Made by a program: the position numbers and the translations under genes | Part shown: piece after piece, positions 11,901 through 22,233 of the stretch | Position numbering within the stretch: the stretch's first letter is position 1 | Layout of the letters: the number at the start of each line of letters is the position of its first letter | Notes under the pieces: generated by a model | What the model was told of the DNA's origin: nothing | Seen by the model: the letters and a program-made list of their open reading frames with translations, nothing else | The model's database searches: none | Assembly (NCBI GenBank): GCA_900239685.1 | Contig: OENT01000598.1 | Coordinates: forward strand, 29,847 to 93,846 | Direction: 5' to 3' | Length of the DNA: 64,000 bases | From: Rotaria macrura | Taxonomy: Eukaryota; Rotifera; Eurotatoria; Philodinida; Philodinidae

Positions 11901-14596
11901 TCTACTATTTTTATACTCTAATCGTTTCGTTAAAATATGAATAGATTATATCAGATAACGCATCGTATCTCTCTACTTTTATAATCTATTGAAATCTACA
12001 GTATTCGTTCAGTTGCAAGAGTTTTCCCTTAAACTCATGACTTACACACATCCAGAAATACGTTTTACATCATGTAGCATGTGCGACCGAATTTTATTAA
12101 GCGATATATCATGCTTCTACTTCAATATTGCAGACGAAAATTATCTAGCCCATCTCAAGAGACAATTGTACCTCAATCAATTTAATAGGGGTCGTTGCGA
12201 GAATTTAGTTATATGCTCTACTCATTTAGCATGCCGAAATAAATTACCTAAAATCTTGAAAATGAAAAATTTGTTTTTATTCATTTTTTCCTCGAAAACA
12301 AACAATCATTTTGCAATTCAGCCGTACACATATGCAAATATGGCGACGTTTATATTCACAATTGCTTATTCAACCTGTGAGCTTGTCTACAGATAAGGCA
12401 ATCACACTTTGGCAACTTTCCATCCAAATGTCCCCTAAATAGCTAAGTACAGAGCCTCGAAACTTTGTGTGTAAATAGGTATTATGAAGTTGTTTCATGC
12501 CTAAAAGTTTCATCGAAATTGACTGTATTGTTCATGTTTTAAAAGAAAAATACATGCTGGTAACACACTCACACAAAACGACCCTCTTTTTCTCGGTGAC
12601 ACCAGAAATGGTAAATGTTCCACGAATGCTCACGTCATGAAGTCATTCGATCGAGAGCATGTATGTAGCGGAGGGTCTAAACTATCTACTGAAAAGAAGC
12701 ATTTATGTTGCTCTTGAGCGATATATTAAATACTCTGGTAACAAACTCACCCCACTCTATGAAGCTTCATCAAAATAGCTTTTTCATGATCTCGAGAAGA
12801 TCCTATGGTAATCTATCTATGCCAAACTGGAGATTCGGCATCAACCGGACTTCTAATACCTCCATTTTTATCAGAAACAAGACAGTGACTGAAATGTGAT
12901 AATAGCCAAAAATGCGCCATTTCGGCTGGCAACTATAGTTTCTTATCGTATTTTTTAAAAATAAACCAGATAAATCGATGCAGAGTATATGAAAACCTAC
13001 TAAAAAACTTGAAATGAGTGCGATCAGGTGTCTTCTCTCGTAGAACTCCAGTTCTCAACTCTAATCGTTCCGTTTGACCGTTAGCCGGACAAGCTGCTTT
13101 CTTTTTTATTTAGTATATCACAACAAACCTTCTCGGAACTGAATCATGAAGAAAGGACACGTCATAGTAGACTGTCTCGAACGGTTTTCATAGTAGAACG
13201 ACTACTGACCAAGAAGATTTTCGTTGAAGGCTTCTGTTGAGGAAAAAGACAACAGTATTCTAATTGTTGAAGTTAGTCTGTTTTTATCCTATGTGTTTTC
13301 GACCATTTATCATATAAAAAACAATGCTGCCTCCTCTTCAACTCTCAGAATAATAAACATATTTACTGAAAACGAAATTTCATTCGTGCTTTAACCTATG
13401 GGATGCATGTTGAACGCGTAGAAGTCTATGAATTAAGACGAGTATTTCGTACTCATTTTTAACATTGGTTTTAGCTAAGATGCCTCTGTTATAGTGGAAT
13501 GGTAGTAATAACTTGTTCCTCAGGTCTGAACAAGTATTTTTGATTTTAAATGATACGTAAAGGTTCACTAGAAATATATTTCGCTTTGCGGCATCAGTCA
13601 TTGTTTGGGACGGCCGCGTCTTTACAGGACATCATATACACTTAAGTTCAAGAATTTTACTCAGCAACTTCCCTCAACATGAAACATTCTTAACCGAATC
13701 ATAAGAAGTTAAGAAAAACAGACGCTTTTCACTTTCTCAAATGCCTCTATCGGACCGACTGTCTGAGTTAGCCACCAAACTACGAAATCCTATTGAAGGG
13801 AAGGTTGCAATTCTCAAATCTCATGTCCTCCTGACGAAAATGCAAACTATCGAAATGAGTTTCACTAATTTCGAATGCTGGGTATGTACGAATTCATATC
13901 GAAAAACGTATTCGTATTCATTCATCGAAAATTATCGTGATCAATTTGATAATGAACAAAGTTCCTTTGTAGAAAACTGTTTTATCAAACAGTATTCAAC
14001 TCTTACTATTACATTCTAACCTACACTCAAAATCTTTTTCAAGAGCAAAACAGTGCTCACTGTTTTAATTCATATCGGATTCATGTTGACTTTTTCGATG
14101 AGACTAATGTAACACTCGAAGGAATTCGCTTTTACTTCAGACATTCTGAGTGCATTTTATAGGTTTTCCCATGACAAACACATCCTATTGAATAACGTCT
14201 TTGAATGTTGTCTACGAATTGATTTAAACATTTTGAGTCTATCCATAAATAAGTATGTGGAAAATAATTTTCCTTGGTTTCGATTTTCTGACAATTCCCA
14301 TGGCCAAGAGACATGATGTTAAAGTAAAATTTACTTGAAAACAGAATATATACAAGCGAAGCAAAAGATGAGTTCTGTTGAGACAAGCTACACATTCTCC
14401 AGTTTCTTATGTGCAGTACATGACGCTTTATATTTGTGTTTTCATTCAGTGAATACTGAAAAGAATTCCTTAAGAATTATCATATAGATGCGCACGACTC
14501 AAAATCAGTGTAAAATCAGAAAAAATATTCGTTTAATATAAACATTTTCTTGGTTTATTTAATACCGAGAAAGAGAAACACATGAAGACAAAACAG
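8910..14596. other. 5.7-kb gene-poor stretch
   Basis: No gene could be supported. The longest open frame is 135 codons at 11989-12396 on the plus strand; it has no recognisable motif, and its translation ends in aromatic-rich, intron-like sequence. A minus-strand stretch at 10834-10566 looks like decayed coding sequence in two frames (listed separately). Otherwise I see AT-rich spacer with no tRNA, satellite or transposon protein. Confidence 0.4.
10566..10834 (-). pseudogene. Possible decayed coding fragment, unassigned
   Basis: On the minus strand, about 33 codons contain VYGESYEYVDALYVVNEN. A one-base frame change then leads to about 56 codons containing ERRIKEETLMNVAKKFIDEY and a CHHC pair, ending in TGA. 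The residue mix is protein-like and unlike the surrounding AT-rich noise. I do not recognise the family. The frame change and the lack of flanking exons suggest a relic; chance open frames remain possible. Confidence 0.3.
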
Positions 14597-15043
14597 TTAA
14601 TCAGTAATAACAAGTTCATCAATACTCCAATCTTCATAGCTTCCGTCAGGAAGATAACGTCGAATGATGATTGGAATTTTCTTTTCTTTTAGTTCTCTCA
14701 TTGCAATTTGCAACGGGTCTGTTTCTCCATCTGGCTCAACCATTAATGGTGCACACATAGCTATTTGTAATGCTCGAGTACCTAATACACGGGCTCGTTC
14801 GTACTTCGTCATGTAAGGCGTCGTTATCCGTTTCGATGGATCAGTTCTTAAGCCTGCTTGTGCCCCGTTGACATCGTCATCATTAAGAAGTTCTATTCGA
14901 TCATCGCCCGGCAATTGGTTTTTATCGTTCTGCGTGTTTTGATCCCCATCGAGATCTTGATCATCTTCATTGAATTCATCGTCGTCGATATCTTCGTCCA
15001 TGCCGACATCACCTCCGTCATCGAAGTCACCATCGTCAGCCAT
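14597..15043 (-). CDS. POLR2F: RNA polymerase subunit RPB6 (RPABC2), copy 2
   Basis: Encodes the same 148-residue protein as the copy at 8454-8900: acidic tail, then the RPB6 assembly domain shared by all three nuclear RNA polymerases. I found no nucleotide difference inside the reading frame; only the stop differs (TAA here). A GTTTTAG acceptor again directly precedes the ATG. This copy begins only 179 nt after the stop of the synergin-gamma-like gene on the same strand. The gap contains pyrimidine-rich tracts and no obvious AATAAA on the coding strand, so it may be the downstream member of a two-gene transcription unit resolved by trans-splicing. That context, missing at copy 1, makes this the likelier ancestral locus, but both copies look intact. 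Confidence 0.95.
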   Translation of the reverse strand: MADDGDFDDGGDVGMDEDIDDDEFNEDDQDLDGDQNTQNDKNQLPGDDRIELLNDDDVNGAQAGLRTDPSKRITTPYMTKYERARVLGTRALQIAMCAPLMVEPDGETDPLQIAMRELKEKKIPIIIRRYLPDGSYEDWSIDELVITD

Positions 15044-15052
15044 CTAAAACAT
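14598..15052 (-). repeat. 455-bp perfect direct repeat, copy B
   Basis: Second copy of the block at 8455-8909. The similarity stops exactly at the stop codon on one side and nine bases upstream of the ATG on the other. Confidence 0.93.
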
Positions 15053-15222
15053 TCAGAAAACGAACAGAGAAAAAATTGAATTCTCCAAGAAATTATCTTT
15101 TCTAATGAAATATAATTTTAAAATATTGAATATATCCATAATCCAACACAAAATATAGAATGATCACTGTACACAAAAAGAAAAAGAGGTAGAAGAAGAA
15201 GAAGAAGAACTAAAAAAGCAAA

Positions 15223-18200
15223 TCAAGATGATCTTCTTAATGATGGTAAGATGCCATCGATGAGATTCAAATAAAAGTTGGCACACGTTGCATGATAGAG
15301 ACGACCAGCGAACGTTATATATGCAGTATTAAATGAAGACGAATTCGGTAATACTGTTTCAAGACCACTAGTCGAAAGCAAACATATTGAACAATACGAA
15401 TATGTATCACCGAATGTTAGCGATGAATAATCGACGTTATCATCGTCTAACTAGAATTATAAATAAACAAACATAAGATTCCAATTGTTGGTATTGAAAT
15501 ACGAATAGTTACTGAATGAAGATGTGCAGTGGAAAAAAACGACTGTAAATTAGTCCATAGAACAACAATTTGTTTCCAAAGTGTTATTAATTGAGATGTT
15601 GTTGTTGGTTCTAAAACAGCTGCCGTGTGAATTCTCTTATGAACATGAAAGATTTCTTGTAGATGATGAACATAGTCACGGGTACGCGTTTGTTGCAAGA
15701 TTTCCATGCATAATGTTGGACTTTCAATCGACGAAAATATTTCATTTGCTTGAGATAAAATTGAATGACATTTTTCGAAACAACGCAGCCAAACAGCAAC
15801 ATGAGAATCAATTTGAGATGTGTCATCAGAGAAAAATGAAAATTGCGTTAATTCTAAAAAGAAATTTCTTCGTTAGTAATGCATTCGAATAGAGAACACT
15901 TAAGATGTCGATGCTCGTTGATTAGTTTTTTCTTGAAATATTATTATAAATTATAATCATCGGCAATTATGAAACTCATTTTGAAATCGAGATTTGTTTT
16001 CGTGTGAAGGCAAAAAACCAAGCCTCGATTTGCATTGTTACAAAGTTCGAATTTCATAAAAACTAGTGAACAAATCTGTTATGATCTGGACTGATTCCGT
16101 TCCGTCATCATCATCATTGGCTAGCAGAAAACAACAAATCAATGATATTTTCATACTTCTAGTGTTCATTGACGAAATATGGAAATCTTGTTGTATTTTA
16201 ACCATGAAGGAATTGTCGGATTTTTCTCATGTTTAGGGATGCAATTGGTGATGATCACACATCGGTATACCGGTCTCCGTAAGTACACGTGCCATGACAA
16301 GCCGATTTAATTCCAAGACACGTTTTTCTGGATAATAGCTTGATATACTTTAAATGTTGACGAAAGATAATCGGGCTGGTTGAATACGAATCTGTAATCT
16401 GTTTCTCAGAATGTTATACTTCAATTAGCTTTACGAGAAAACCGTTCCAGTCAATGCCCACCGACGAGTTTATTTCAAAATTTTTGAAAATCTTATCGGT
16501 GATTTGGATTCCTCAAGGTCAATTTGAATGCGTAAACTTTTATAAGATATGAATATATTCTTTAAGAAAGCGTTTCTTGAACCGAAACTAGATTGCAATC
16601 CTAACTGTACCTAAGAGTATCACCATTGATGCATTCCTACTCGTGTTACTCTGAATATTGACTTCAGTTTTCAAAATGACAAAGTCGTTTATGAAAAGAA
16701 TTCGTTGGACAAACCACAAACTATTTAATCGCTTCTCGTTCCAAGATATTCGAAATCGTGGTTTAAGAAAAATAGAGAATTTAAACTTGACTCGAGTGTG
16801 GGTGAGAACAACATGTCGCATTTATTTTAGCTATTAGAATTTACCCAAGGATGATAAAAAAGAATAATTCTGAAATATTGCCTTGATTTATTATTCTTTG
16901 ATCAAATTTGGTAAATCTATTGCTGTGTCTTTCATACTTCAATTAAAATGTTAACTCCGACATGAGATTGCTTCTCGTCATTCTAAAGAAGCTGAAGACC
17001 ATGGTTGCCTTCTATCATTAAGCGTTTTCAACAATTATCCCGAATTCCATAGCAATCAAATATAATATTCGTTCTGCTTTGCAAGAACGTGAGAAAATCG
17101 TTTTCATTCCAATACACTCTATTCGACGGCAATACATCTTAACACTAGTTTTATTCTTGTTATTACAACCGATCGAATCCTATCAATACAACACGACAAT
17201 TTTTATTCGAACGTTCAGCTCTAAATCGTATCGGATTGATGAGAATTTTGAAGAAACGAAATCAGACTGTCCCACTCTTCTATCGTCGTTTGTTGTCAAA
17301 GATAGAACCATAATAACTGAGATCTTGTAATCACATGCTTCATGGTAAACATGTTGATTAAACAATCTGTAGAAATCGTTAGTTCATTGATATCATGCGA
17401 AAACATCTGAGTCGGATATCATAGTGGAATAAATTAATATCAATTTGATATGCAGTGATTTGCAAAAAGACTTCGACACGTCATTTTCATGACTGCTGCG
17501 ACTGGCCACATTCTTTTTTGTTCGTTTTAGTATGATTTGATAGTCAACACGGAACCCTATATAGTGATTATTTTTAATAGTTTTTTTATTCCTCTTCACA
17601 AGAAAAATATAGAACAGAATTCTAAAAATTCGAAGTCAAAAACCCTATTGCACTTTTTCAAGGCTTTGTTTCTCGTTGTCTCCCGATTATCTAAAAGCAC
17701 ACTTGCTGAAATTATGTTCAATGAGCGTTGCTCATGGTGAGCGCCAGTTGTAGGGAGCTTCCTGAATTTTCAAATGAATTATAAGGCTGACCGAATTTTA
17801 ACCAAATCCTAAGTTTTTCGAAAACTTTTGAGTCTTTTTATCTGCGTTTGTTTTTTTCTATCGTTTCAAAATTGTACGTGCAACGTGGCATTAATATGTG
17901 ATTGTTTCACCGTATAATAGAAGTCTATGTCGTGAGTGTTATCTTTATGTAACTTTACATTTTTAGAATTCTATTCCGCATTTTTTCTGTGAAGAGGAAT
18001 GAAAAGATGATTAAATAATATCACTGTATAGTGTCCTTCGTGAGCTATCAAATCATACCTAGACTACGAAAAAACGAATCCTGCCAGACCGTGTAGGTTT
18101 GATAATCACGCGTCCAAGTTTTCATGTAAACTAATGTATATATACTTTGCGTCATCATGAAAGTTGCCGTTTGTTTTGAATGACCATGTGTGAAAACAAT

Positions 18201-21200
18201 GATTTAGTAGACAAATGTCGACAACAAAATATCGACAAGTAAAAATGTCGACAAAAAGAAATGTCGACAGATAAAATGCCGACGTGTAAAAAAATGTCGA
18301 AAATTCTATCATGATATAGGAAACTCGCGTAGCATATGCTGTCATCTATTTTTTTCTGTTTGTGCATTTTCTTTATGCGTGTTGGTCTGGACATAACTAA
18401 ATACGAATTTAAACAAAAGTTAATTCTGGCAAGTTAAAAAAGGCGTCAAAGAAAACATGCACCATGCAGGATNAACTTAAAGAACTTCAAAGGAGATATG
18501 AGGAACAAACGATTAAACTGAATGAATATCACAACGACTTATCAAAGCTTATTGGCACAAAATGAAAATTATACGAATGTGTTGGTACATGCCTTATGCC
18601 TTGAATCTATGACTCTAGCTCTTCGTTGTCGCTCATACGCATTTTTATTTTATTTTTCATTGATATGTATTCGAATTTTACCTAAGAAAACCATATATTT
18701 TATTTATTCATGCTCCATTTTTATTTTTTCATCATCAGCTTCTTTTCTTTGTATTTCATGATGTCAACGTTTTACATTGTCGACATTATTTTTCTGTCGA
18801 CATTTTACTGTCGACGTTTGGCTACTTTCCCAAAACAATAGCCAATCGAATCTAAACTAATCAGATCTTCAAATCGCATTCTAGCGTAAATGTAAAATTG
18901 CTTTCATGTATTTCTATATACACGAAAATAGATAATGAACAGTCAACAATACTTTTGAATACTCAGTCTTTACTGTTCGAATATTGATTAAAAATTCGTT
19001 ATCTCGAGGATGGGGAAAACTGAGACAACAAAAGTACTCTATTATTGTCGCCAGAATCACGATAGAGTTGAGTCTGAGATAAATGTCTCGAGAATTCTCC
19101 AATCACGCATACGATGGAGTTGCATCACAACCTATTCTTGGCACGGAAATCATTCATAGATGTTGGGAAATCGATGCTCGTTTTAGTGAAGTTCCGATGC
19201 AGACTGAATTACTCTATGAATCAACTTCGAATCTAAACGTTGAATAAAGTTCGAACGGTAGGTGTTTCATAATCTTTATAGGAAGTAAATAGAAACATGA
19301 TTTTGTACCGTTGAACTATATGAAACTGAGTTGACATTTAAGTAAATACCAGTCTCATTTGAAGGACTTACGATTTGCCGAAAATTTATCGCTATGGCGT
19401 CAAACATGCACTCGTCTCTTATTTGATTGTACTCTGCTAATGAAAGACGCATCAATCAACAGACGACGGGGCAACAACCGAAATTCCCTGGTGATTGCTA
19501 TTGAAAAGAATTTTGATCTCGATTCATACATCAAAGAACTTCTATCTATGTTTTTTTCTATCGATCTTTCAAACGTTGGCTCATTCAACACGAAAATTAA
19601 TCTATTCTCACCAATAGTCTTTAGAAAGATCGTGTTCATGCATTCGAATTTCGTCCGACGTTTCCTTTAACCACAGTCTGTTAAGATCTGTGCGTGATGT
19701 AAGATAAATTCTTACTTCTATTGTCAAGTTTAGTCCCTAAACGAAAATAAATTTGCACTTTCGAAATCTACTATTCACTCGATGATGTTAACCGTGATTA
19801 AACATGTGTAGAATAGAGCCTCGTTAGTCGTGACTCTAGTCTGGAAAGAATACTTCCAGCATTTATTCGTCTTACATAATAAATTAGACTTTGACATGCG
19901 TTCTTTCTGATTCGCATCGTTTACAACTTAATCTCATAAGAGGGCAAAACTATTTTCTAGAAAACCTGAAATCACATTCTTGAATTTCTCATGTCTACTG
20001 AATTCACTGATTGTATAGATGAATTCAGTAATAAGTTGCGGTTCATCTATAATTTTCGTCTCAAACTTCATTCCAATGAAAGATATTCTCTATATCATCG
20101 ACTGAAGTACATGACTTAATTCTTTAACTATTATCTTATGTCAATAATCTTTTCGCCTATTGACTTATGATAAGATCGTTCGCCGATTTCTTTTTTTTTT
20201 TTTTTGAACAACGGCGTCTTTACTATCGAAACTTCTTCGAAGTCTAGTTGAACAAAATGCGATAAGAAGAAAAAGCAAGCAAACGCATTTACCTAATTTC
20301 GAAATATCCGATGAATTAATCGAATGTAAACTTTGTTCATCGACTGCTGGTGCCGTTTCATTATTATTCGACGAAGTAAACGATATGTTATCGCTAATAC
20401 CTTTTTGACTAGTATCATCTTGATTACTTGTATGAATTGTTGGCATCGGTAAATCTAAACTTGCTATTGATTGACTATCAGATGGTATCACTTTAATATC
20501 TGGTGTATGAAAATTAGTCTCATTAAATTCAATAGAAACACCAGTGTAACTACCATCTGTATTCTGTTCTATTTGTTCACAAGATACAAAGGCGGTGAAA
20601 TCAGCAAAATCTTCTTGATGATAAACTGGAGGAGGAGGAGAGGGCGCAGGAGGGAGCGGTGGTTGTTCTTGTTGGATTTGAAAGTGCGGCAAAGGTATTT
20701 CTGTTAAATGATATAAATAATCATTGGGAAATATATTTCCGTTACTGTTCTGTGCTAATGCAATAAGAGCTAATGCCATGAAGAGTTCTTCCTTCGCTAA
20801 AATGCCTGGTTGTTGTAAATTAACCTGTGACCAAATTTGACTAAGTTGATCTTGCCGAAGACCAGATAAAAGAAGTATCGGATATAAGATTGATGTTTGT
20901 ATAGTATTTGATATAAACGATGCTTCGTATACTTGTTGATAAACAAGCGGAAGAAAGACAATCGGTTGTGAACACCAAGGTGGATAAACTAGACAATTGC
21001 AAAGAAGAAAACAATAGAGCTTCGTTACTTGTTTTGAAGAGAAAGTCTCGTTGGATTTACCATGTTCAGTGAATAGTCGTGGTTGATGTTCAATGGAATG
21101 CTGTACTATGGACGGTTGTTCTGAATTTATGACTGGAATGTTTGAATGTTTTTCTTCTTGATGAAATATTTTATTTAATTCATCATCAAATGCTATTTTG

Positions 21201-21750
21201 GACCAATCAGCTGCGTCGGATGCTGAATGATGAGTTTGAAAATTATGATTAACAGAAGTATGAGGCAATTCTAATAGACAATGGAATTCTATTTTCGAAC
21301 AAAATAATAGAAGAGCTGAACAAATCGATACCTGACATTTGTAATACTGTTGTTTTTGATTCTAAATCGATAAATTATTTTAAAATAGCTATTCGTAAAA
21401 ACCTCGTGGATTTCTTTTGTACCTTCTGCATTTTGTGCTGTTGTTTTCGGTTGCAATTTTAAATCAGTGAACATCGATTGCATGAGTGAATCAACATCTG
21501 CGTGAGCACTTGCTTGTTTTTGTTGAAAACGACGTTTCTGTTCTAGTTTTCGACGTGCAAGTAATTCATCTTGATTGTTTGTTGGTGTCGAAGTCGTAGG
21601 TGGTGAATGAAATTGAGAATGAGTTGAAGACATCTATGTCAAATAATCAAATTATTGCGATTCCTATCAAAACTAACTGAAATAACTAGCGAAATGATTT
21701 ACTTGTTGAAACATGTTCCTATGAAACGAGGCTTTGTCTTCGTTGCTCAT
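15223..21750 (-). CDS. SYNRG: Synergin gamma-like EH-domain trafficking protein
   Basis: Synergin gamma binds the gamma-ear of the AP-1 clathrin adaptor at the trans-Golgi and endosomes. My model joins exons 21750-21703, 21633-21423, 21270-21061, 20988-20293, 15853-15513 and 15450-15223. Phases agree throughout and give 577 residues. The start codon begins MSNEDKASFHRNMFQQ. A Gln/Arg-rich helix (residues about 30-45) precedes an EH domain containing YPPWCSQ, LLSGLRQDQLSQIWSQVN and KEELFMALALIALAQ. Next come a proline stretch and the acidic-phenylalanine motif DFADFTAF, of the type that binds adaptor ears. The C-terminal part matches the synergin ending: a helical region (WKQIVVLWTNLQSFF), then CSICLL and the YHATCANFYLN segment. 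The protein is much shorter than the human one (about 1,300 aa). The exon 2-3 junction is the least certain. A 72-nt intron at 20989-21060 has no in-frame stop and could be retained. Confidence 0.8.
15854..20292 (-). other. 4.4-kb last large intron of synergin-like gene
   Basis: The donor GTAAATGCG follows codon phase 1 at 20293, and the acceptor TTTTTAG precedes 15853 at the matching phase. Small open frames inside are not convincing. It contains the GTCGAC-ended repeat element at 18216-18818 and a single N at 18474. An alternative short splice near 20240 would give a product ending in a lysine run at 20157, without the conserved C-terminus. Confidence 0.6.
18216..18818. repeat. Element with GTCGACA repeats at both ends
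   Basis: The left end (18216-18300) has six copies or near-copies of TGTCGACA, spaced roughly 12-20 nt apart and separated by A-rich tracts. The right end (18762-18818) has four, separated by T-rich tracts, so the two ends face each other as inverted arrays. The middle is about 460 bp, carries an N at 18474, and has no transposase. Repeated subterminal motifs of this kind are typical of DNA-transposon ends or their non-autonomous derivatives; the superfamily is unclear. Confidence 0.55.
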
Positions 21751-22233
21751 CAAAATCTGAAAAAATCAATTTATCACGACAACTAGAACAGACTTTGTAT
21801 TTTTGACTTCAATTGAATTGTAGAAAGTAAGCAAGAATGCATGCCTGGATTATCGGCGAATAAGATTCGATTCATGAGAACAAAATGCATTGGTGATTTA
21901 GTTCGGAGAATAGATGCGAATTTTTGATTGGGCACCAATAGTTAACCAATGTTTTTCGCCTCGAGTTCCCTCTGACATTGATGATTCAACATAACGTAGA
22001 AATAAATGAAAGAGTAGAAGAAAAGCAAAAGTCAAACATAAGAGAAATCGAAATACTTTCATGTTTCAAAAACGCTATGATTTCTTCTGTTTATCTTTGT
22101 TGTTTTTTTCTCTTTTTTTTTCGATATTTACTTATGTACGAATGACTGGAACGAATTCAAATCGAGTATAAATTATTGACACGATTTCCAAATAACTTAT
22201 TCTTGTATAAATAAATCCGTTTTAACGACTAAG
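21751..22233. promoter_or_regulatory. Divergent upstream region, SYNRG-like and PPM1D-like genes
   Basis: Only 483 bp separate the two outward-facing start codons, so both promoters and 5' leaders must lie here or overlap. On the minus strand a TTTTTTCAG acceptor occurs seven bases before the synergin-like ATG; on the plus strand an AG precedes the phosphatase ATG. No TATA box or defined operator can be assigned. Confidence 0.45.

Noticed and set aside
11989-12396. 135-codon frame on the plus strand
   Set aside because: No motif, no neighbouring exons, and composition like the AT-rich spacer.
8454-15043. RPB6 copy 1 as a retroposed mRNA copy
   Set aside because: No poly(A) tract or target duplication is visible, and the intron-type acceptor upstream of the ATG is retained in both copies.
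18482-18564. Short charged, coiled-coil-like frame (ELQRRYEEQTIKLNEYHN) on the plus strand inside the GTCGAC element
   Set aside because: Preceded directly by a stop, only 27 codons long, next to an N, and without splice sites or a second supporting exon.
20157-20240. Lysine-rich C-terminus ending at 20157 as the true end of the synergin-like protein
   Set aside because: The conserved synergin C-terminus lies further downstream and joins the preceding exon in phase; the lysine run may be a minor splice form.
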